DNA from: Tillus elongatus
Lineage: Eukaryota; Arthropoda; Insecta; Coleoptera; Cleridae
DNA: 64,000 nt
Direction: 5' to 3'
Assembly: GCA_964006375.1 (NCBI GenBank)
Contig: OZ023262.1
Location: 92,143,654 to 92,207,653, forward strand
Shown here: piece by piece, positions 56,061 through 64,000 of the stretch
Layout of the letters: each line of letters starts with the position of its first letter
How positions within the stretch are numbered: position 1 is the first letter of the stretch
Made by a program: the position numbers and the translations under genes
Notes under the pieces: model-generated
Told to the model about the DNA's origin: nothing
Seen by the model: the letters and a program-made list of their open reading frames with translations, nothing else
Database searches by the model: none

Positions 56061-58029
56061 TCTTAAAACGGGGTTGTAATGTGCTTTCTGTTATCTGTAC
56101 TACTGGTAATTATTGTCAGTGATTATTTAAAGTAGTTTAAACGATTTTCGAGTTTAAATAAACATAGTATTCAGCCTAAAAACGGGAGTTAGGTTGTGGT
56201 TTCTTTGTTCAGACCTGTTGACTTCTTGCCGTAATTAGAAATAATTCCTGGTTATTATCGAACCTTAAGTTAATTGGTAGTGAATTTTACTGAGGTAAAT
56301 TCACGTTTTTATTGCGATTCGCAAAGTTGCCATCAAACGAATTATGAACATCGACGTAGGTATCAAATGGTCTAGTAATATTGGAGCAATAACCTATACC
56401 GGCCCAATAATCTCAGATGAGAAGTCCTAGTCGTTTTCCCCAGTCTTTCCGCTCTTAATAGAGTCTGGAATCTGTGTCAGGCACTCATGATTGATCTCAC
56501 CTGGAGAGAATCTTCACAGGGTCATCAGGTAAAACTTAGTGCCGGAAGATTGTTGAGTCTGACCAAATATTCTCTCTGAATCAGCAGAATTCTCATGCCA
56601 AAATCTAACATCTGAAGTTTTAATAACCTGAACTTTCAAAATCACGTAATCAAGTTTGAGCTAATCAACGTCAGAGAGGTGCTGTCAGCACAACTATATA
56701 TTTCCCGTTTAATCTCTAAGGTTTTGTCAATTTTTTTGTAACTTTAAACACACAGTTTTGATTAATTTCTTTTAAATTGTAATTAGCAAATTTTGTCTGT
56801 AAAATATCTAACTTATATATTCTCTTTATTATCTCTTATTTTTTAATAATTAATATAGAAATTTCACGTAGAGAAATACTAATAGATTTTCTTTCTTTGG
56901 AGCCTCACTCAAGAACTGGCCAGTAATTCACTAGAAAACCTAGCAATTGATTGACAAAACGTCAAGTAATTTACCTAATCATTTGTGTTCGTGTTTATTT
57001 TTGAGCGATACCCTAAGTAATTAACAGTAACATTTTAGTAGTAGGCAACTATCTTTATCTTATTATTTTGACACATGTATGTAAGTTAATAATTTCTTGC
57101 TCTTGAAATTCTTGCTGTTTATCTAATTGTTATTTGTGTGCAATTAATGTTTATCTGAGATTTACCAACCATTTTTATTTCATTTGTTATATTAAAGTAT
57201 ATGTTTAATTGAAGAAAAATTCCTCCCCAACTTCTTATTTATTTTGGCCTCAGGGTAAACAAATTATTTCTTATTAACTATTCTCTACATATCTAAATTT
57301 ATATGTTACCTAGCACTAGTCTGGAGAGCCCACAAATCTAGGACTCTGGACAGTGCGAAGAAAGCAAAGGAAGAGAACGTGAGTATCCAACTATTTAGAT
57401 CTGTCAGCATACTAAAAAGTGCTGCTAATCTTAAAAAACATGATAATCTGATAGACAGCTACTTTAGGGTAGGGTGTTATAGGCAATTGTGACCTCACCA
57501 TAGAGCAGATCTATATCCACCTGAGGTCAATCATATATACCACGTTTTTCGTTCTCTTAAGCTTTTTTTTCTTCGGAGGAGGTAACAAGTTACTTAGTCA
57601 AACGGTCATAGGGTCTTTAGGGCGGGGGTGGGTTGAGGTGTGTGTGCCCTATTTGGCCTAGGCGTAAGCGCCATTGGCATTGTTTGACACTAATGATATT
57701 ATGTAGTTCCCTCTAGTAGTATCCGACCCTTCTGTCACGCTTTTAAAAGATGTGTTGTGGTGATTTGGGATAGCCAAGTGTACTTATCTTGATAAAATAT
57801 ATGCAAATTTACTTTATACAGAATATTAACGTCATTTTTTTTTCTTCTTTAACGTCGGTCTATTTCCGCATCCAATTCCAATCACCGCCGCCAGGGAGCA
57901 GTTTCTCCTCACTAACCTGGAACTTTAGCCAAAACCCTGCTTTTCTGTAAGAAGGATAGGGCTATTTAACGTGCTCAACATTGCATGGACACGGAACCGA
58001 CGGTTTCACGCCCCCTCCAAAGTGCGAAA
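56061..58029. other. Non-coding host DNA
   Basis: No supported gene. 57840-58020 is a moderately GC-rich retroelement-like segment leading into the Penelope-like remnant. Confidence 0.45.
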
Positions 58030-59400
58030 CGTACAGAAATTCAATACGTTGACGATATTTTTGCTGTCTGGCCACACGGTAAAGAATCTCTAGACGAATT
58101 TCTTTCTTACCTAAATAACATTAACCAATTAAGATTCACCATGTAAATAGAAAATAAATTTTCTTTATCTTTCTTCGATGTACGCATCACTAAAAACCCA
58201 GTCAGACGATTTTATTACACTGTGTATCGAAAAACAACCCACACTAATCGTTATCCTAACGCCCAATCTCACCATCACCCATCGCTACTAAATTCTGTGG
58301 TTCGAACATTAGTAACACTATTCCTTAGACTAACGGACAACAATATTAAACAGACAGAATTAAACTTCTTAAGACAGACATTACTAGAAAACGTATACGA
58401 CAACAATCATATACTACAAAACATTAGAAATGCACAACAACAAACCACTACACCACAGCAAGAACAGACAGAGTCCACACAAGAACACACAGCGTTTTTA
58501 CCATACATTGGTCTCACCTACAAAATTAGCCGAATTTTTAGAACCCATAATATCAAAACCATATTCACAACAGAGCAAAAACTGTCAAATTCGATAAAAA
58601 CTACATACGATTCCACGCATATCCCACGGAGTTTGCGAAATTCCTTGTTCTGACTGTTCCCAAACTTATGTAGGACAAACAAATAGACACATCCACAATA
58701 GAATATATGAACATACCCTCGCAGTTAGAAAATTCGACCCCTCATCGGCGCTGGCCATGCATTATATTTATACACGACACAAAATAGACCTCGGCAATGC
58801 CAAACAAGAGCCCCGGTTTACAACTTCAAAACCAGAATCATCCGCGAAGCAATCGAAATGGAAAAACGTCCCGATTGTTTAAATAAGAGATATGATGATC
58901 TTCGTCTTCCGATTACTTGGAAACCTATTAAATTTTCATCAGAAATGCACAAAAAGACAATAAATGTAATAGAAAATTCTATTTCCCCATTATCTGTCTC
59001 AACAAATGCCTGTAATCCTCTCAATCCTTTAAGTACCGTAACTAAAGCCCCTGAGCGTGACCCGACTACTTTCACTGATAACGAAGCAGGTAGACGAAAC
59101 GATACACACAATACAAGACTTGCAACGAACTGCCAGATATCTCTTAGGCCTAGGATAGAACACACTGAGACCTTAGAGCCAATATCCGGCGAGATGTGGG
59201 GAGTAGGCAGATTGAGGCCCCGTAATGGAGCTACCACAACCCAAGCCACCTTTGTCCACAGCTCTAAGCAGTAGGCGCATTGAGGGCTTAGAGTGCACGC
59301 CCTTATATATTTCCTTTACCTCTTGAAAATGGCTCCAAAACAGGACCCGAAACGTTGAGAGTTTTAATAAATTCTGGATGCGGTTCACCCTCAGAACCAA
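58030..59400 (+). pseudogene. Penelope-like retroelement remnant (RT plus GIY-YIG)
   Basis: The frame from about 58037 reads QYVDDIFAVWPHGKESLDEF, the RT catalytic Y-x-D-D of Penelope-like elements. It then runs FFDVRITKNPVRRFYYTVYR, the PLE C-terminal RT pattern, with a stop near 58143. After a frameshift near 58620, CSDCSQTYVGQTNR...NRIYEH matches a GIY-YIG endonuclease core with its Cys pair. Another shift leads to EAIEMEKRPDCLNKR. The 3' tail has GACCCGAAACGTTGAGAG (about 59343), similar to the tail at 578-660. The RT N-terminus is missing. Confidence 0.8.
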
Positions 59401-59437
59401 GTATATCTCACATTAAAGACCGCGAAAATCTTTCCGA

Positions 59438-60120
<683 letters not shown>

Positions 60121-60378
60121 TTAATTAAAAGTACTACTTTACTAACTGGTTTTGTAATAAGTATATTTTAAGGTTTTACGTTAATTTCTGTTAAAATAAA
60201 CCATCCACCATTACTTGATTCTATATTAAAGGTATCTTTAAGAAAACAATTAATTAAAAGTACTACTTTACTAACTGGTTTTGTAATAAGTATATTTTAA
60301 GGTTTTACGTTAATTTCTGTTAAAATAAACCATCCACCATTACTTGATTCTATATTAAAGGTATCTTTAAGAAAACAA
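60121..60378 (+). repeat. Exact 129-bp tandem duplication
   Basis: Two copies beginning TTAATTAAAAGTACTACTTT at 60121 and 60250 and running to GGTATCTTTAAGAAAACAA. I saw no differences, so the duplication is recent or an assembly artefact. Confidence 0.85.
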
Positions 60379-60639
60379 GATTATGCATATTGTTTTAAAA
60401 CTTAAAAAAAAAGATAAGAAGATCATGCTTATTCGGCCCAATCCGTCTATGTAAGTAAATCATAATTTGTGACAAGGTTCTCCTTTCGTTGCTATTGTTT
60501 TTTAAAGACATCTAAATATATTTTCCAAATACCACCTATTAATATATAATGATAATAGTAATTTATTGAACAATATACATTTTCCTCACAAAACAACTTA
60601 CAAGATAAATCAAGAGCATGGTTGTTCAATAACGTTAAA
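60379..60639. other. Non-coding spacer
   Basis: Nothing recognised. Confidence 0.45.
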
Positions 60640-62500
60640 AGTCACCTAAGTCGAAGACTTGTTGGTGATACTTGTAACATCATTCTCTCTAAAAATAAGC
60701 TAGTGCACATACTCTGACATTGTAACGAAATACAAACAAACACCAAAACTGCAGACGAACTCCAGGGATTCGCCGGAAATATAAAAAAGTATAATTATCC
60801 TTTTTCGACTATAGATACAATTTCTTTTCCCAAATGTTTTAAGCCACACTATGGGTATCCTACACACCCTTACACATGCGTGGGCCAACAGGTTAGGCGC
60901 TAGGCACAATAAACACAAAATATAAAGGAAAGATCACTACACCAGCATATCAACTTCTATGACCCTGTGGATTACTTCACGATACACTCCAACTATCCAC
61001 TTTTTTAAACCGATTTTAAAATCTCGGAATCCATGCTGCAGGCGAATTTGGGCTGGTATAGAATTATATATTCTTACGCAAAGGTAAGCATAGGAACGCT
61101 GTGCAATAGTCTTCTTAGCTCTTTCCGTTCTAGATGCGTGAGCGCAGTGTCTCGTATTATAGTTGTGACTCAACTCCTTAAATTCACATCGATGAATATG
61201 CTGGTATACAGCAACGTTAAAATAGAAAAGCTGCCTCATACCTAGCAGTTTTGTCTCAGCGTATAAAACATCAGTAGCATATGTGTGTTCTTTACCATAC
61301 ATCACCTTTATGAGACAATTTTGAGCAATCTGTAATTGAGATACATGGCGCCTTGCAGCACCACCCCAAGCTATTATAGCATAGCGTAAGTGACTCTCTA
61401 CTAAAGAATCATATAGAGTCCTCAGGTGTTTAATGTGTAGCATCTCTTTCAATACTCTAAATTTTATCATCACAGAGCGAATTTTTTTAGTTACCTTTAA
61501 AATGTGGTGCTCCCATTTCATGTGTGAATCTATAGTAACACCTAAATACACTGCATGCTTCACACTCTTTATCTTCATGCCATCACATACTTCCAAGGTG
61601 GTAAAAGTTGGTAAGTTTCTTTCGTAACATGAAAATGGTATATACACTGTCTTCGCCGCATTTACAGTCAACAATCGGTTTTGAAATCATTCCAGGGTGT
61701 TTCGAAAATCCGATTCAACTGTAGATTTGAGTATATCCCGTGATGCTGCGTTATAAAATATAGCAGCATCATCCGCGTATCCAACTATCTTTCCTAGCGA
61801 TCTAATATAAAAAAGGTCGTTTATATAAATATTAAATAACAAGGGTCCTAGAATGGTTCGTTGCGGAACACCACAGTCCATTTTTACCACATCACTCAGA
61901 ACGCCATTCACACACACCACCTGATATCTGTCAGACAGATAGCTCTGCGATAGCTGTTGTTGTCTTCTCATAAATCCCATTGTCTCCAATATTTCAAGCA
62001 ATCTTGTGTGATCAACCGTATCGAATGCCTTTTTTAGGTCCACCAAGACACACAATGATAGTCTGGTCTTATCCAGACTCTGATAGATGTTAGTCGTCAG
62101 TTCAATTATGGCATCTTGCGTAGACGTTTTTGGCCTGAAGCCATACTGCCTCTCAGATAATAATCCATATTTATTTAGATAACTATCGAACCGTTTTTTT
62201 CAGGACACACTCAACGACTTTAGCAATACTGGAAATCAGTGATATCGGTCTATAGTTAGCGGTATCCAACACATCGCCTTTCTTAAATAAAGGTTTGATA
62301 ACACCCATTTTAAAAGTCCTAGGGAATATGCCATCGTCTATGCACCGATTTATAATAAAAGTGTGACAATTTCATCTATTATTTCTTTCAGTGTCTCTGC
62401 CCGTATTCCGTCGTACCCGGGTGCCTTGTGGTCCTTCAGTGTCTTCACAATTGAGCTAATCTCACCCTCTTCTGTTCGCAACATCACCAATGACTGACTG
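60640..62500 (-). pseudogene. Non-LTR retrotransposon remnant (CR1/L2/Jockey-like RT)
   Basis: The minus strand encodes RT motifs: KAPGYDGIRAETLK (about 62440), VDLKKAFDTVDHTRLLEIL and GVPQRTILGPLLFNIYINDL (61687-62055), and catalytic YADDAAIF. One TGA near 61685 interrupts the frame before LLTVNAAKTVYIPF. A long C-terminal region follows (60937-61674: KHAVYLGVTIDSHMKWEHH, LRYAIIAWGG, LYAETKLLGMRQLFYFNVA). Upstream parts have further frameshifts, and the endonuclease is missing. CR1/L2-like by overall look. Confidence 0.85.
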
Positions 62501-63019
62501 GATTAAAGGAAAGAAGATATATTTTTTTAAATTTTAGCCAATCAATTATACTTATTTATTTCCTTGCGTCGAAGATTAAGCAATATGCATAAAATTAAAA
62601 CACTTTCTTTTACTTAGAATCCAGTCTTTAACTCGGCTTTCTCTTAACCGGATTAAAGCGCGAGTTAAGAGCCACAGTATTCTTAATCTGCGGTTCGTTA
62701 AAAGCAGACATCCTGCATACTTTAATATTGCATTATGCTTTCGAGCTATATGGTCCCGTATTGTTAAAGCATTTCTTTTTCACAGCTTCCGCAAAAAGAA
62801 TTATTAATCACGAAAGGCGTAATATTTCTCCTTACTGCTTTAATTTGTAGGTATTCTGGACAGGAAACAAGTTGGTCCCATCCGAAAATAATTAATCGCC
62901 TCGTGATAATCTAGAAAAATCAGTATCGCCTGTAATAAATCATACTTTCAATAAACTCACTAGAAAATGTTTAGTGCAGATACACACTTGAAGGAAAAAG
63001 ACAGGAAAAGACAGATTAC
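62501..63019. other. Host intron sequence 3' of the IgSF exon
   Basis: Non-coding. On the minus strand it follows the donor site of the exon at 63020-63157. Contains TTAACTCGCGCTTTAATCCGG-type inverted words (62630-62680). Confidence 0.5.
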
Positions 63020-63157
63020 CTTGTGATATGATGAGGCCGCTCTCTCTGATCCAGTAATTAATGGATTTTGGATAGGCTTCTGAGTGGCACTCGAGCGTAA
63101 TCTCCTGGCCCTCCATAGCCCCAACAAGTTGATTCTGTATCCAGATCATTGGCGGAA
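63020..63157 (-). CDS. Host IgSF gene exon (DIP/lachesin-like), internal
   Basis: A 138-base minus-strand exon, bounded by a polypyrimidine/TTTTAG acceptor and a CAAG|GTAATC donor, both introns phase 1. It encodes PPMIWIQNQLVGAMEGQEIT and LECHSEAYPKSINYWIRESG, the start of an immunoglobulin domain with its first cysteine. This wording is highly typical of the third Ig domain of insect Dpr-interacting proteins and lachesin-like adhesion molecules, which act at neuronal surfaces in synaptic matching. The matching second half of the domain is not seen to the left in this window, so the following intron may be very long and hold much of the transposon content. Confidence 0.85.
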
Positions 63158-63581
63158 CTAAAACAAACAAACAACGACTTGAGCCGTAATGTATATATGT
63201 ATATGGTGCAGAAGTCATTTCTTGAGTAAATATATAAATAAATAACGGTCAGCGACTACGACGTGCACATGTTTCAGAGAAAATATTGTAATTTTTGTCT
63301 TGCGTCTAATATTTCTGCTATGGCATAAGTGAAAAAGTACAGCCAGCTAACTCAACAATTCGTTATTCAGAATGCCAAGGAGGTTATGTGTGCTGCAATG
63401 CAGAAACATAATTCTTCACCTGAAACTGGTGACGTGAGATTTTTTCGCGTACTCAGCGATGTGGATATCACCAGACTCTTGGCTAAAAAGCATTGTGTAT
63501 TGTTGGATTTTCAAATATCAACCAAAATGCTTTACGTGCTTGATAAAAATGTTTAGTTTCAATAAATACATAATTAAAAAA
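63158..63581. other. Upstream intron of the IgSF exon
   Basis: An open frame (63329-63556) starts at GTG, lacks family resemblance and has no splice support; not annotated as a gene. Confidence 0.5.
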
Positions 63582-64000
63582 GTCTGGACGCAGCAAGTGC
63601 GTTATGGTAGGTAGTTAAGTTTTCAGAAAAATGTTTTTAATGGCAAATATCTCATTTTTTAATGAAAGGCATCAAATTTGTTATAACTGATATAGTAGAA
63701 AAAATGTATCATATTTTATTAAAAACACTTTTTAAAAAGTACCACAATCTACATGGACAACGAACTTCTTTAAGCTATTTACACACCTGCCGAAATATAA
63801 TTATCTATAAAAAGCCTTTAGACAAAAATTTAAGAAGTAGGTTGCATGTAAATTTGCCAACAATTTCTTTCAAGAAATTCGCCATATCCTTCTGAACATT
63901 AATTACCAACACTACACAAAAATATTACAAAAAAAGATTTCCACGGAAACCTAAAAAAAATTGACTTAATGTTTTTTATACACAAAATTGCTAAGAATTC
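63582..64000 (+). repeat. MITE-like element, third copy of the GCAGCAAG family
   Basis: GTCTGGACGCAGCAAGTGCG followed by TTTTCAGAAAAATGTTTTTA and TATCATATTTTATT, in the same order as 45630-45942. The copy diverges after about 63750 and its far end is not identified before the window ends. Confidence 0.55.

Noticed and set aside
63329..63556. 75-aa ORF near the right edge
   Set aside because: Starts at GTG, no splice support and no recognised family; next to a MITE copy.

Overview
The window is nuclear DNA of an animal, very probably an insect with a large, AT-rich, transposon-laden genome. The clearest host gene piece is one IgSF exon at 63020-63157 (minus strand) with good splice borders, resembling the Dpr-interacting protein (DIP)/lachesin neuronal cell-adhesion family. 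Nearly everything else is mobile DNA, and much of the window may be intron of that gene.

The centrepiece is a Polinton/Maverick (adintovirus-like) element at 2332-31562, defined here to the base. It begins AGTAGGT and ends ACCTACT, has long terminal inverted repeats (TIRs), and is flanked by the 6-bp duplication CATACC. It encodes a retroviral-type integrase with a chromodomain (one nonsense codon), two fibre-like coiled-coil proteins, a DUF8207-like protein, a packaging ATPase, a PLA2/minor-capsid protein, an adenain-like protease, penton and double-jelly-roll major capsid proteins, and several orphans. The DNA polymerase B core is missing; only a C2H2 N-terminal remnant remains. This copy is therefore defective.

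Nested inside the ATPase gene is a 10.6-kb nearly perfect palindrome (11604-22239). Its arms are about 5.3 kb around a 79-bp centre. It has the same terminal sequence as the host Polinton, a 6-bp duplication (CTCTTC) lying in frame in the ATPase, the same ~217-bp subterminal satellite, and a truncated 103-codon Polinton-type ORF in each arm. It looks like a non-autonomous, foldback or 'defective-genome-like' Polinton relative that integrated into a resident Polinton.

The most notable local signal is at the PLA2-to-protease junction. The protease frame has no upstream ATG that would keep its conserved N-terminus. An in-phase A_AAA_AAC slippery heptamer one codon before the PLA2 stop is followed, after 10 nt, by an 11-bp perfect stem-loop. 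This is a textbook layout for -1 programmed ribosomal frameshifting.

Outside the Polinton there are two decayed mariner-like elements (31579-33409 and 37972-39896, the second inside a TA microsatellite). There are also remnants of three non-LTR retrotransposons (46530-48060, 52860-54090, 60640-62500), a Penelope-like element (about 58030-59400), several palindromic MITE-like families, long (TA)n and (TTA)n microsatellites, and a ~2-kb dispersed host repeat. The copy of that repeat at 41793-43860 preserves an unoccupied version of the Polinton target site.
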